Source: Ochrobactrum chromiisoli
GTDB taxonomy: Bacteria > Pseudomonadota > Alphaproteobacteria > Rhizobiales > Rhizobiaceae
DNA length: 64,000 bases
Direction of reading: 5' to 3'
NCBI RefSeq assembly: GCF_026241335.1
Contig: NZ_JAPHAV010000002.1
Coordinates: 124,001-188,000 of the forward strand
The position numbers were made by a program, and so were the translations under genes. How positions within the stretch are numbered: position 1 is the first letter of the stretch; the number at the start of each line of letters is the position of its first letter. The notes under the pieces were generated by a model. That model worked only from the letters and a program-made list of their open reading frames with translations. It had not been told where the DNA came from and ran no database searches. This document shows, piece by piece, positions 41,939-51,336 of this stretch.

Positions 41939-42661
41939 TCAGCCTTTAAAATCGCGGGCCAGCAGATAAAGCTCGACAGATTCCGCACGCGACGCTGGCG
42001 GCTTGATGTGGTGTACGGATTTGAATTTCTGTTTCAGCATGGCCAGCAAATCGTTTTCGGTGCCACCCTGGAACGTTTTGGTGAGAAAATGCCCGCCCGG
42101 TTTCAGCACGGAAACTGCAAAGTCTGCCGCAACTTCGCACAGATGGACGGTGCGAAGATGGTCGGTACGACGGTGCCCGGTGGTGGGCGCTGCCATATCG
42201 GAAATGACCAGATCTGGCTTGTCACCCAGCGATTCCATAAGTTTGTCGGGAGCGGTATCATCGAGAAAATCCATCTCAAGCAAAATGACGCCGGGCAGTG
42301 GATCAACATGCAGATAGTCAATGCCGACAACCAACGGGTTTTCATCGGTTGAGCCAACAATTTTGGCGGCAATCTGCGACCAGCCGCCGGGGGCTGCACC
42401 CAGATCGATAATACGCTGGCCCTTTTTCAACAGGTCATAGCGATCATTAATCTCAATGAGTTTATAAGCTGCACGTGAGCGATAGCCGTCCTTCTTTGAT
42501 TTGTGAACGTAAGGGTCGTTGAGATGTCGCTCCAGCCAGCGACGCGACGATTCCTTGATGGTCCCGGCTTTTTTCTTCACGCGAACACGAAGATTGCTTG
42601 TGCCAGCGCCACCGCGTCCGCCGGTTTTCGTGCCGCCCTTGTTTCCGCCTGCTTTGCTCAT
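41939..42661 (-). CDS. rlmE: 23S rRNA (uridine-2552) 2'-O-methyltransferase
   Basis: The 240-residue protein is RlmE/FtsJ. It has a basic, glycine-rich N-terminus (about 1-30), then [18 protein letters not shown] with the first catalytic Lys, the SAM site [14 protein letters not shown], the catalytic Asp in [13 protein letters not shown], and Lys in [11 protein letters not shown]. It methylates the ribosomal A-loop during late 50S assembly. It follows ppx by two bases on the same strand, so the two are probably co-transcribed. Confidence 0.95.
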   Translation of the reverse strand: MSKAGGNKGGTKTGGRGGAGTSNLRVRVKKKAGTIKESSRRWLERHLNDPYVHKSKKDGYRSRAAYKLIEINDRYDLLKKGQRIIDLGAAPGGWSQIAAKIVGSTDENPLVVGIDYLHVDPLPGVILLEMDFLDDTAPDKLMESLGDKPDLVISDMAAPTTGHRRTDHLRTVHLCEVAADFAVSVLKPGGHFLTKTFQGGTENDLLAMLKQKFKSVHHIKPPASRAESVELYLLARDFKG

Positions 42662-42663
42662 CT

Positions 42664-44211
42664 TTAATGCCTGTTTCTTAAGTCGGGTTTGCCGCCGGTC
42701 TTGGCGATCTGAGCGCGGTTATGGCGCCAGGCACCGTCACGCGACATGAGTTCGGTCAATATGCCTTCGCGCAAACCGCGATCAGCAACAAGAAGTTTTT
42801 CACTCGGCCATACATTGCGAATGGCATCAAGAATAGCACAGCCAGCAAGAACGAGATCTGCGCGGTCCGCGCCAATGCAGGGATTGGCAACGCGGGCGTT
42901 GAAATCCCATGACAAAAGGCGGCTCGTCATCTGTGTAACGTCATCGGAATTCATCCACATGCCATCCACCCGACGACGATCATAGCGTTCAAGCCCAAGA
43001 TGAATGCCTGCAAGCGTCGTAACTGTGCCGGAGGTGCCCAGAAGATGAAAACGCGGGCTGGTTGCAAGACTGCCAAGGCAATGGCGTTCGGAAAAACTGG
43101 ATAACAGCTCCGTTACATGCTCCACCATTGCGTTAAAACTTGCTTCCGTGACATCGCGTCCTCCAAAACGCTCGGCAAGCGTAACCACGCCGACCGGAAG
43201 TGATGTCCATGCCATGATATGCTCGGCCAAACGGGGCGAGCGACGCTGCGATATGTCGATTAAGGCAATTTCCGAAGAACCGCCGCCAATATCGAACAAT
43301 ACAACCGCTTCCGTTTCGCGCGCCACAAGGGTTCCACAGCCCGACACAGCAAGGCGCGCTTCTGTCTGACGATCAACGATCTCCAGCTCAAGCCCTGTTT
43401 CCTGACGAACGCGATTAAGAAACGCCTCGCCATTTTCCGCTGCCCGACAGGCCTCGGTCGCGATCAGGCGGGACCGCCTGATCTTGCGTGCCGCAAGTTT
43501 ATCCCGGCAGATTTTGAGCGCATCAATCGCGCGCTGCATGGCATGCTCGCTCAATCGACCTGTTGCGCTCAAACCTTCACCAAGACGGACGATTCGTGAA
43601 AATGCGTCCACCACGCGAAACTGGCCGGGACGGGTAGGTGACGCGATCAGAAGGCGGCAGTTGTTGGTGCCAAGATCAAGTGCTGCATAAAGTGGCGCTT
43701 CCTGCACATTGGCGCGCAAGGTGTGTGCACCAGCATTGTAGCGCTTGGGCGGCTGGACTGCGGCGCTGTCAGAGCGCGGAGCAGTGCTTTGTGCCTTCGT
43801 TGCGTTGTCAGTGTGCGCGGGTGCTCCCGCTTGCTGACGTGCCTGCTTTTTCTTGCGGGCGCGTCGGCGACGATTCGATAGCTTTCCAGCGGGTTTGCCT
43901 TCGGCAGATTTTGCGTCAGCCCCGGGAGGGGCTGCAACAGCCAGCTTTTGCACAGGCGTCTGCGCATCACGAGAAGCCTTGCCGCGATTGCGGCGGCGCG
44001 CGCGTTTACGCTGGCTTTGAGAGCCCTTGTTTTCAGTGTCTGAGCGTCCTTGTTCGGAGGCGCTGGATGCCTTTCCGACTTCTGGAACGGCTTGCTTGCG
44101 CTGTTTGCGCTTGCCGTTCTCGGACGGATTCCGGGTCTGTGTATTGCCCGTTTGTCCGCCGGACGCCCCTTGTTGCGCCAATCCTGCAGGGCGCTCCTCG
44201 GGGTTTTTCAA
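42664..44211 (-). CDS. ppx: Exopolyphosphatase (Ppx/GppA) with basic N-terminal extension
   Basis: From about residue 175 the protein is a Ppx/GppA phosphatase with an actin-like fold: [45 protein letters not shown] and [18 protein letters not shown]. It splits phosphate from polyphosphate or pppGpp. The preceding ~150 residues are a low-complexity, Lys/Arg/Gln-rich tail ([33 protein letters not shown]) without fold. The start at 44211 is a TTG eight bases after AAGGA; another TTG at 44268 would add 19 residues. Co-transcribed with rlmE. Confidence 0.88.
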   Translation of the reverse strand: MKNPEERPAGLAQQGASGGQTGNTQTRNPSENGKRKQRKQAVPEVGKASSASEQGRSDTENKGSQSQRKRARRRNRGKASRDAQTPVQKLAVAAPPGADAKSAEGKPAGKLSNRRRRARKKKQARQQAGAPAHTDNATKAQSTAPRSDSAAVQPPKRYNAGAHTLRANVQEAPLYAALDLGTNNCRLLIASPTRPGQFRVVDAFSRIVRLGEGLSATGRLSEHAMQRAIDALKICRDKLAARKIRRSRLIATEACRAAENGEAFLNRVRQETGLELEIVDRQTEARLAVSGCGTLVARETEAVVLFDIGGGSSEIALIDISQRRSPRLAEHIMAWTSLPVGVVTLAERFGGRDVTEASFNAMVEHVTELLSSFSERHCLGSLATSPRFHLLGTSGTVTTLAGIHLGLERYDRRRVDGMWMNSDDVTQMTSRLLSWDFNARVANPCIGADRADLVLAGCAILDAIRNVWPSEKLLVADRGLREGILTELMSRDGAWRHNRAQIAKTGGKPDLRNRH

Positions 44212-44462
44212 GGTTTTTATCCTTATGGCGCCGCGCGAACCTGAAAGGACGCAAGCATGGCGCTTCAATTTTTACGTTGTGCTTAATGTAGCAGTGCTTT
44301 GGACATTTACCAAGGGGCAGGCAGGAAAGTGGTGTTGGAAAATCGATAAAACCGCGAATGAATTTAAAATTACTTATAGGACAAAGGGCCTTGCAGAACG
44401 GAAGCCCTTCTAACCCGTTGCGCCCATTGGGACGCATAAAAATGCGCTCCCTTATTGAATCG

Positions 44463-44505
44463 AAGCATCGCCCAAAAAATGATCCTCGATTTTGGGGCGA
44501 TGCTT
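44463..44505 (-). terminator. 3' hairpin of the cystine-importer operon
   Basis: AAGCATCGCCC pairs with GGGCGATGCTT over eleven bases, extended by AAAA/TTTT inside, nine bases after the ATPase stop at 44514. No T-run follows on the minus strand, so it may stabilise the message end or act as a weak terminator. The 44212-44462 gap has nothing else. Confidence 0.65.
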
Positions 44506-44513
44506 GAGCCTGT

Positions 44514-45275
44514 TTAGATGTCGTAGCTGTGCGCTGCGTTGATCGTCGCCACAAATTGTTTTGTGCGTTCACGTGCCGGATTGACGAAAATATCGTGCGC
44601 ACTTCCAGTTTCCACAATCGAACCCGCTTCCAGAAACACGACATTTTGCGCAATCTTTGAGGCAAGACGCAGATCATGGGTTGCCACAACCATTGTGGTG
44701 CCTTCCTTGGCCAGCTTGCTCAGGACATCCACCACTTCGGATGCGAGCTCTGGATCAAGAGCCGACGTTGGTTCGTCACACAGAAGAACACGCGGAGAAG
44801 GCGCAAGTGCACGCGCAATGGCAACACGCTGCTGCTGGCCACCCGAGAGCGTTGCTGGCCACGCATCGGCTTTGTGCGCCATGCCAACTTTTGTCAGCAG
44901 TTCCATTGCCCGTTCTCTGGCCTTTTCCTTTGGCCATTTGAGAACTGTGACGAGCCCTTCCATGACGTTCTGAATTGCTGTCTGGTGCGGGAAAAGCTGG
45001 AAATTCTGGAATACCATACCCGTCTGGCGGCGGACGGACTGGATTGCCTGCCAACTCGGCTTGCGATCCGGGTCAAGCGTGATGCTCTGCCCGCCGATGA
45101 TAAGTGTGCCGGAATTGGGAATTTCCAGCAGGTTGATACAGCGCAGCAAGGTGCTCTTGCCACCGCCCGACGGGCCAACGAGAGCCGTTACCGTGCCTTC
45201 GGCAATCTTCACGTTAATGTCGTTGAGGATTACAACATTATCGAAGCTTTTTACGATGTTTTTCAGCTCGATCAT
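44514..45275 (-). CDS. Cystine-type amino-acid ABC transporter ATPase (TcyC/GlnQ-like)
   Basis: The 253-residue ATPase of the polar amino-acid class has Walker A GPSGGGKST (about 34-42), signature LSGGQQQRVAIARALA, Walker B VLLCDEPTSALDPEL and switch VATHDL. The start overlaps the permease stop by four bases (ATGA). It drives the importer of the 45272 permease and 46071 receptor. Confidence 0.92.
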   Translation of the reverse strand: MIELKNIVKSFDNVVILNDINVKIAEGTVTALVGPSGGGKSTLLRCINLLEIPNSGTLIIGGQSITLDPDRKPSWQAIQSVRRQTGMVFQNFQLFPHQTAIQNVMEGLVTVLKWPKEKARERAMELLTKVGMAHKADAWPATLSGGQQQRVAIARALAPSPRVLLCDEPTSALDPELASEVVDVLSKLAKEGTTMVVATHDLRLASKIAQNVVFLEAGSIVETGSAHDIFVNPARERTKQFVATINAAHSYDI

Positions 45276-45952
45276 GCGTTTGTCTCCATCGTTCCACCAT
45301 AGCGCCTGAAGCGTTTTTCCAGTCTTGCCTGAAGGTTGGACAGGATGGTGCTCAATGCCAGATAGATGAGTGCGGCTTCTATGTAGAGGATGAGCGGTTC
45401 ATAGGTTGTTGCGACGATGCGCTGTGCTGACTGGAAAAGCTCAGGCACCGTGATGGCTGCGGCGAGCGAGGTGTCTTTTACCAGCGAAATAAAGGTGTTC
45501 GACAAGGGCGGCACAGCTGTGCGAGTTGCTTGCGGCAGAATGGTGCGGGTCAGCGCCTGACGCCAGCTCATGCCGATGGAATAGGCGGCTTCCCACTGAC
45601 CTTTGGGTACTGAAGAGATAACCGCACGGATAACTTCGGAACTATAGGCGCCGACATTGAGCGAAAACCCGATCACCGCTGCGGGAAAGGCATCAAGATA
45701 GATGCCCGCGCTTGGTAAGCCGTAAAAAATCACGAATAGCTGTACCAACAAAGGCGTTCCGCGAAATATCCATACGTAGAAACGCGCAACAAACGATACC
45801 CAGACTGGTGCAAACAGACGTACCAGCGCGGTCAGCAATCCGAGCGACAGTCCGAAAATAAACGACAGAATTGTCAGAGGGATCGTGAACTTGAGCCCAG
45901 CCCAGAGCAGGGTGGGCAGTGAATCCGCCATGAGTTGAAGCCAGTCGGGCAC
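45272..45952 (-). CDS. Cystine-type amino-acid ABC transporter permease (TcyB/GlnP-like)
   Basis: The 226-residue permease has about five membrane segments, the HEQRG-type features IFRGTPLLVQLFVIFYGLP (near 62-80) and the ATPase-contact segment AYSIGMSWRQALTRTILPQA (near 123-142). It starts with GTG at 45952, preceded by AAGGA. It is the second gene of the receptor-permease-ATPase operon and acts as a homodimer by family precedent. Confidence 0.92.
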   Translation of the reverse strand: MPDWLQLMADSLPTLLWAGLKFTIPLTILSFIFGLSLGLLTALVRLFAPVWVSFVARFYVWIFRGTPLLVQLFVIFYGLPSAGIYLDAFPAAVIGFSLNVGAYSSEVIRAVISSVPKGQWEAAYSIGMSWRQALTRTILPQATRTAVPPLSNTFISLVKDTSLAAAITVPELFQSAQRIVATTYEPLILYIEAALIYLALSTILSNLQARLEKRFRRYGGTMETNA

Positions 45953-46021
45953 GTGTTCGATCCTTAAATATTAAACTCAGGGAATAGATGTGACGAAACA
46001 GATTCTATATATGCACAACGA

Positions 46022-46052
46022 AAGGAAGCCGGAAACACGTTCCGGCTTCTTT
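46022..46052 (-). terminator. Intercistronic hairpin between cystine-binding protein and permease
   Basis: GAAGCCGGAA (46025-46034) pairs with TTCCGGCTTC (46040-46049), flanked by AAAG and TTTG, loop of five. It lies 19 bases downstream of the receptor stop on the minus strand. Confidence 0.8.
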
Positions 46053-46070
46053 GCGACGATTCTCTAAAGC

Positions 46071-46844
46071 TTACTTGGAAACGTCCTGACCGAAATATTT
46101 CTGCGAAATTTTTTCGTAAGTGCCGTCAGCCTTGATTTCGTCGAGTGCCTTGTTGAGTGCTGCAACCAGATCATCGTCGCCCTTGCGCACGATAATTCCT
46201 GAAGCATCTGCATTTTTCTTTTCAGCAACAACTTTCACTGGCGCGTTTGGCTGCTGCTTTTTGAAATCCAGATATGACAGGCTGTCATTCAGCGTGGCGT
46301 CAGCGCGACCCGTCAAGACAAGCTGGATCGACTGGTCAAAACCGTCGGTCGCGACGAGCTCCGCGCCAGCTTCCTTCGCGATCTTGCCATAATTGCTGGT
46401 CAGCGACTGTGCTGACTTTTTGCCTTTCAGGTCGGCGAAGTCTTTGATCGTGTCATTCTTGTCATTGACGATCAGAACGACTTTGGAAACGATATAAGGA
46501 TTGGAGAAGTTGAACTTCTTCTGGCGCTCTTCTGTGATGCCAACCTGATTGATAACGGCGTCATACCGCTTGGAATCGAGGCCAGCAATCAGGCCATCCC
46601 ATTTGCCTTCAACGAATTCCGGTTTTACGCCGAGCTTCTGAGCGACGGCTTCACCGATTTCCACGTCAAAGCCAACGAGCTTGTTGTCTTTATCGTGATA
46701 GGTGAATGGCGCATAGGTGCCTTCTGTGCCGATCTTGAGCACACCGTCTGCTTTGATTGCGTCTAGATTTTCGCCTGCAAGTGCAGTCGAGAGGAGGGCT
46801 GCCTGGAGAACGCCGACCGTTGCGAGGATTTTTGCAAACTTCAT
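46071..46844 (-). CDS. Cystine ABC transporter binding protein (TcyA/FliY-like)
   Basis: The 257-residue periplasmic protein has a signal peptide (1-23, cleaved at ALAGEN). Its family segments closely follow cystine receptors: GTEGTYAPFTYHDKDNKLVG, GFDVEIGEAVAQKLGVKP, WDGLIAGLDSKRYDAVINQV and ITEERQKKFNFSNPY. Arg in the SKRYDAV segment and Asp in LTGRADA are expected to hold the amino-acid carboxylate and amino groups. GGTGG precedes the ATG. Cystine is the likely ligand by resemblance to FliY; other polar amino acids are possible. Confidence 0.88.
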   Translation of the reverse strand: MKFAKILATVGVLQAALLSTALAGENLDAIKADGVLKIGTEGTYAPFTYHDKDNKLVGFDVEIGEAVAQKLGVKPEFVEGKWDGLIAGLDSKRYDAVINQVGITEERQKKFNFSNPYIVSKVVLIVNDKNDTIKDFADLKGKKSAQSLTSNYGKIAKEAGAELVATDGFDQSIQLVLTGRADATLNDSLSYLDFKKQQPNAPVKVVAEKKNADASGIIVRKGDDDLVAALNKALDEIKADGTYEKISQKYFGQDVSK

Positions 46845-47103
46845 TTTGAGGCCACCTGTAAAATTATTCGATGAAATGTAAAATACAGGAATTCCATTCT
46901 AATGTAGCGTTGAAAATCGCAGCCATAAGGCATGATAGAGAAATTATTTCTATTTTTATATCTTTTTTCGCAATATCAATCCGTATAATCGGAATTTGCG
47001 ATTTCTGGTTCTAAAATATCGTGCGAACCGGGCTTTCAAGAGGCGTATTGGGGCGAAAAGCGCAGTATTCTCTTAGTGATATTCAGCGCCACCTTATCTG
47101 AAA

Positions 47104-47165
47104 TTGTCGACAAGTCCATCATTACAGATTTTATAGCTCCACTTTATTGACAAAATGTCGATAAG
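47104..47165. promoter_or_regulatory. Operator-like palindrome TTGTCGACAA and related half-sites before the marR-type gene
   Basis: TTGTCGACAA (47104-47113) is a ten-base perfect palindrome. A second, looser pair TTGACAAAATGTCGATAA follows at 47147-47164, and TGACAT at 47170. The core TGTCGACA is identical to the two sites near the GntR gene at 9197 and 11157. The remaining 46845-47100 gap is AT-rich and without genes. Confidence 0.45.
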
Positions 47166-47203
47166 ATGGTGACATAAAATCCAAACAAACTGGGGGCATT
47201 GAA

Positions 47204-47812
47204 ATGGGGAGCAATCGGGATATGGAGTTTGTGCCGGAAACGCTGACAAGTGGGCATGAGCAGAGCTTCGATGAAGTTTCTCTGCCAAAGCATCTGCGTT
47301 CCGTTGCTTCTCTGGGTCCTATCGTATCCTCTGCCCACCTTGCCGAAGGCGGGTCGCCCGGCATGTCGGAAGTTGAATACGGGCTTATTCTTGCGTCGCA
47401 TGCTTTCTCGCGTTGGATGGTTCGTTGCATGGCTGCTGCCGGTATGCCCGGATTGTCGCCGATTGAAGTTCTGATTCTGCATTCGATCCGTCATCGTGGC
47501 CGTGAGAAGAAGCTTGCTGATATTTGTCTCGTGCTTGATATCGAAGACACGCACATTGCCACTTACGCGATCCGTAAACTCGAAAAAGCTGGCTTGTTGA
47601 CCACTGGCAAGGCAGCCAAGGAAAAGACGGTCAAAATTACAGAGAAGGGGGCTGAGGCCTGCGAACGTTATCGGGAGATACGAGAGCGTTTGTTGATTGA
47701 ATCAACAGCCAATGCCCGACCTTCGGAAGAAACGCTGTCGGAAGTGGCGGCTCTCCTGCGCTTCATGTCAGGTGCATTTAATCAGGCCACGCGGTCTGCG
47801 ATAACACTATAA
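47204..47812 (+). CDS. MarR-like winged-helix transcriptional regulator
   Basis: The 202-residue protein has a MarR-type winged helix (about residues 60-165). It includes SPIEVLILHSIRHRGREKKL, the recognition area EDTHIATYAIRKLEKAGLL and a wing with GKAAKEKTVKITEKG, plus an N-terminal extension of about 55 residues. No cysteine-based switch is obvious. It lies 13 bases upstream of the peptide-importer genes and points the same way, so it is probably autoregulated with them. Confidence 0.8.
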   Translation: MGSNRDMEFVPETLTSGHEQSFDEVSLPKHLRSVASLGPIVSSAHLAEGGSPGMSEVEYGLILASHAFSRWMVRCMAAAGMPGLSPIEVLILHSIRHRGREKKLADICLVLDIEDTHIATYAIRKLEKAGLLTTGKAAKEKTVKITEKGAEACERYREIRERLLIESTANARPSEETLSEVAALLRFMSGAFNQATRSAITL

Positions 47813-47825
47813 GAGAGTAACGATT

Positions 47826-49658
47826 TTGATCGGAACTGTGTCCAAGCCTCTTCTGTCGGTTGAGGGTCTGAGTGTTGAATTCGGAGCTAGTCGTGTTGTT
47901 GATGATCTGAGTTTTTCGGTGTCGCCGGGGCGTACTCTGGCGGTTGTCGGAGAATCTGGCTCGGGTAAGTCGATCACCTCACTCTCGATCATGCGCCTTG
48001 CCGATATGAGCGGCGCAAAGTTTCCCAACGGGCGCATTTTGTTTAATGGTCCCGAAGGTGAACGCGATCTGCTGAAAGCCGATCAGAAAGCAATGCGCGG
48101 CATTCGCGGCAAAGACATTGCGATGATCTTTCAGGAGCCGATGACTTCGCTCAATCCGGTCTTCACCATCGGCAACCAGATTTCAGAAGTGCTGATGCTG
48201 CATGAAGGTATGTCAAAGAGTGCTGCTCTGGCTGAAGGCAAGCGTCTGCTGGAAATGGTGCGCCTGCCGGATGCAGAAGGACTTCTCAAGCGTTACCCAC
48301 ATCAGCTTTCCGGCGGTATGCGTCAGCGCGTGATGATCGCGATGGCCCTTGCGTGCCGCCCGAAGTTGCTTATCGCTGACGAACCGACCACTGCACTTGA
48401 TGTGACCATTCAGGCCCAAATCCTTCATATTATTAAAGATTTGCAAAAAGAGCTCAAAATGGCTGTCATTTTCATCACGCATGATATGGGTGTGGTGGCT
48501 GAAATGGCGGATGATGTTGTCGTCATGTGGAAGGGCAAGAAGGTTGAAGAAGGCCCGGTCGGCCGTATCTTTGAAGCCCCTCAACACCCTTACACGCAGA
48601 CTCTTTTGTCGGCTGTTCCGAAACTTGGCAGTATGACGGGCGAGACGTTTCCGAAGCGTATGCCTGTGATGATGATGCGCGATGGTGTGCCCGTGCTGTC
48701 AGGCGAAGAGCGCATTCAGGATACCGCACGTTATAGCGACAAGCCGCTTCTTGCTGTTGATGATCTTTATGTTCGCTTTCCGATCAAGAAAAACCTGTTC
48801 GGCAAAGTCACCCATGTCTGCAATGCCGTTTCAAAAGTTGCTTTTGACATTTATCCGGGTGAAACACTGGCACTTGTTGGGGAATCCGGCTCGGGCAAAT
48901 CGACTATAGGCCGGACGATCCAGCAGCTTCAATCACCGCTCTCCGGCGATATTCGTTTTAATGGCAAAGCCTATTCGCAGATGAGCGCGCAAGAGCGCTA
49001 TGCGATGCGCCGCGAAGTGCAATATATTTTTCAGGATCCGTTCGCTTCGCTTGATCCGCGCAAGACTGTCGGCTTCTCCATCGCAGAACCGATCCGCACC
49101 CATGGCCTTCTTGATAATAACAAAGCGATCAATGCGCGGGTGGCAGAGTTGCTGGAACGCGTCGGCCTCGGCCCGGAACATGCTTCGCGTTATCCGCATG
49201 AGTTTTCAGGCGGTCAGCGTCAGCGTATCTGTATTGCGCGAGCCCTTGCTTCAAAGCCGAAGCTGATCATTGCCGATGAAGCGCTTTCTGCGCTTGATGT
49301 TTCCATTCAGGCGCAGGTGATCAATCTGTTTATGGATCTGCAAAAGGAGCAGGGACTGGCCTATCTGTTCATCAGTCATGACATGGCAGTTGTTGAAAAG
49401 ATGAGCCATCGCGTCGCTGTGCTTTATCTTGGGCAAATCATGGAGCTTGGCTCGCGCCGGCAGGTTTTTGAAACGCCGTCGCATCCTTATACGCAGCGTT
49501 TGTTGTCTGCCGTTCCCGTTGCCGATCCATCGGCGCGTACGGAGCGCGCAGCCCTTGAAGGTGAAATTCCGAGCACAACGCGCCGGATCGACGAAAAGCC
49601 GACGATCTATAATCACCGCGAGATTTCACCAGGCCATTTCGTTGCCGAAAGCGCCTGA
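47826..49658 (+). CDS. Peptide/glutathione-type ABC transporter, fused double ATPase (GsiA-like)
   Basis: The 610-residue protein has two complete cassettes (about residues 8-275 and 305-585). Walker A motifs are GESGSGKSI and GESGSGKST, signatures LSGGMRQRVMIAM and FSGGQRQRICIAR, Walker B LLIADEPTTALD and LIIADEALSALD, and switch FITHD and FISHD. Peptide-importer tails (PQHPYTQTLLSAVP and PSHPYTQRLLSAVP) follow each. Translation seems to start at TTG 47826, eight bases after AGAGAG; a GTG at 47838 is the alternative. It is coupled to the MarR-type gene. Confidence 0.92.
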   Translation: MIGTVSKPLLSVEGLSVEFGASRVVDDLSFSVSPGRTLAVVGESGSGKSITSLSIMRLADMSGAKFPNGRILFNGPEGERDLLKADQKAMRGIRGKDIAMIFQEPMTSLNPVFTIGNQISEVLMLHEGMSKSAALAEGKRLLEMVRLPDAEGLLKRYPHQLSGGMRQRVMIAMALACRPKLLIADEPTTALDVTIQAQILHIIKDLQKELKMAVIFITHDMGVVAEMADDVVVMWKGKKVEEGPVGRIFEAPQHPYTQTLLSAVPKLGSMTGETFPKRMPVMMMRDGVPVLSGEERIQDTARYSDKPLLAVDDLYVRFPIKKNLFGKVTHVCNAVSKVAFDIYPGETLALVGESGSGKSTIGRTIQQLQSPLSGDIRFNGKAYSQMSAQERYAMRREVQYIFQDPFASLDPRKTVGFSIAEPIRTHGLLDNNKAINARVAELLERVGLGPEHASRYPHEFSGGQRQRICIARALASKPKLIIADEALSALDVSIQAQVINLFMDLQKEQGLAYLFISHDMAVVEKMSHRVAVLYLGQIMELGSRRQVFETPSHPYTQRLLSAVPVADPSARTERAALEGEIPSTTRRIDEKPTIYNHREISPGHFVAESA

Positions 49659-49748
49659 ACTCCTGCAACTTTTTCCATCGCATTATCCAACGCAAAACCG
49701 CTTCACGCTTTTGCTGGAAATGCTCCAACAAACCCAAAGGGGAAAATA

Positions 49749-51278
49749 ATGATAAAGAAAGCACTGAAAGCCGCTCTTCTGGCTTCCGCTCTGTCGGCCG
49801 CCGTGATCGCATCGGCTCCGGCTTTCGCCGCAGGCAAGCTCACTGTTTCGTCGCCGCAAGATCCGGGTAGCTGGGATCCGATCGATACGTTTCTCGTCAA
49901 CTGGGCTTCGGTTGCAACCAATATTTTTGACGGCCTTGTTTATCGCGGCCCTGATCTCAAAATCGTACCGGGCCTTGCGACCTCTTGGGAAGAACTGAAC
50001 GATGGCAAGCGCATCCGCTTCAACCTGCGTGAAGGTGTGACGTTTCACGATGGCGAGCCCTTCAACGCAGAAGCGGTGAAGTTCACCTTTGATCGTCTGC
50101 TTGGTGACGAAGGCGCAAAAGGTCCGCAGCGTTCCAATTATATGGCGATTGAAAAGGTAGAAGTGATTGACGACAAAACCGTTGATTTTCACCTCAAAGC
50201 GCCTGACCCGGTGCTGATCACCAAGCTTGCCGGCTATGGCGCAATGATCGTGCCTCCGAAATATATCGCCGAAAAGGGTGAGGACTATTTCAACACGCAT
50301 CCAGTTGGTACTGGTCCGTTCAAGTTTGTTTCCTATGAGCCTAAGGTAAACATTAAACTTGAGGCTTTTGCTGATCATTGGGGCGGCGCACCAAAGATTT
50401 CAGAACTTGAATACCGCTTTATTACAGAGCCTTCGACTGCCGTTGCGGAACTTCAGGCCGGTCGCGTTGATCTCGTTATTCCGCCAACGATCCCAATCGG
50501 CATGATCCCGACGATTGAAGGCGATGAAAATCTGGAACTGGTTACAACCGCTGGTCCAACTGTCGATGCTCTGCGCTTTAACACGCGCGATGGTATCACA
50601 AAGGATGAGCGCGTTCGTAAAGCCTTGATTATGGCTGTTGATCGCGATGCAATCATCCAGTCGATCCTTGCCGGTCAGGCAGAGCCAATTGCCAGCTTCC
50701 AGGGCGCATTGTCTTTTGGTTACGATCCTGAACTCAAGCCACTGCCATACGATCCTGATCAGGCCAAGAAGCTCCTCGAAGAAGCAGGTGTTCAGCCCGG
50801 CGCAACGGTGCAAATTGACGTTCGTGGTAATGATGCGACCTTCAATGAAGTGACACAGGCTGTTGCAAGCTTCCTGCAAATGGTTGGTATCAATGCAACC
50901 ATCAAGCCATATGACGTGAATGTGCTGCTGAATGACGTCATTCCACAGGGCAAGACCGGCGCTATGTTCCAGCAGAAATGGGGCGGCTGGACGTTTGATT
51001 ACGATAACACGGCTTACGCGATGTATCATTCGGGTGAGAAGTGGAACCCGTACGAAAAGGACGAGCAGCTCGACAAGATGCTCGAAGCGCAACGCTCTGT
51101 TCTCGACCGCGGTGAGCGTGAAAAGATGTTGCAGGAAATCGCCAAATATGCGGCTGATAAGGCATATGAAATGCCGCTTTATAGCTCCAAGGCGATTTAC
51201 GGCGTGAACAAGCGGGTCAAGAACTTTGTGCCGGCACCGGATAACCGTCTGCGCCTCACAGACGTAACTGTAGAATAG
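49749..51278 (+). CDS. Peptide-type ABC transporter binding protein (SBP family 5, GsiB-like)
   Basis: The 509-residue receptor has a signal peptide (1-27, cleaved near AFAAGK) and the family 5 fold: SPQDPGSWDPIDTFLVNWAS, LREGVTFHDGEPFNAEAVKF, HPVGTGPFKFV and a WGGWTFDYDNTAYAMYHS ligand-pocket stretch. It is shorter than oligopeptide receptors and resembles GsiB/dipeptide binders. AAAGGGG precedes the ATG. Its permeases follow after the hairpin at 51291. Confidence 0.9.
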   Translation: MIKKALKAALLASALSAAVIASAPAFAAGKLTVSSPQDPGSWDPIDTFLVNWASVATNIFDGLVYRGPDLKIVPGLATSWEELNDGKRIRFNLREGVTFHDGEPFNAEAVKFTFDRLLGDEGAKGPQRSNYMAIEKVEVIDDKTVDFHLKAPDPVLITKLAGYGAMIVPPKYIAEKGEDYFNTHPVGTGPFKFVSYEPKVNIKLEAFADHWGGAPKISELEYRFITEPSTAVAELQAGRVDLVIPPTIPIGMIPTIEGDENLELVTTAGPTVDALRFNTRDGITKDERVRKALIMAVDRDAIIQSILAGQAEPIASFQGALSFGYDPELKPLPYDPDQAKKLLEEAGVQPGATVQIDVRGNDATFNEVTQAVASFLQMVGINATIKPYDVNVLLNDVIPQGKTGAMFQQKWGGWTFDYDNTAYAMYHSGEKWNPYEKDEQLDKMLEAQRSVLDRGEREKMLQEIAKYAADKAYEMPLYSSKAIYGVNKRVKNFVPAPDNRLRLTDVTVE

Positions 51279-51290
51279 TCAAAATGTATA

Positions 51291-51315
51291 CGGCAAGCCG
51301 GTTAACGGCTTGCCG
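51291..51315 (+). terminator. Intercistronic hairpin between peptide-binding protein and permease
   Basis: CGGCAAGCCG pairs perfectly with CGGCTTGCCG around GTTAA, starting 13 bases after the stop and followed by CTTTATTT. The next gene's ribosome site begins ten bases later. Confidence 0.85.
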
Positions 51316-51336
51316 CTTTATTTCGGAGGCGCTCTG

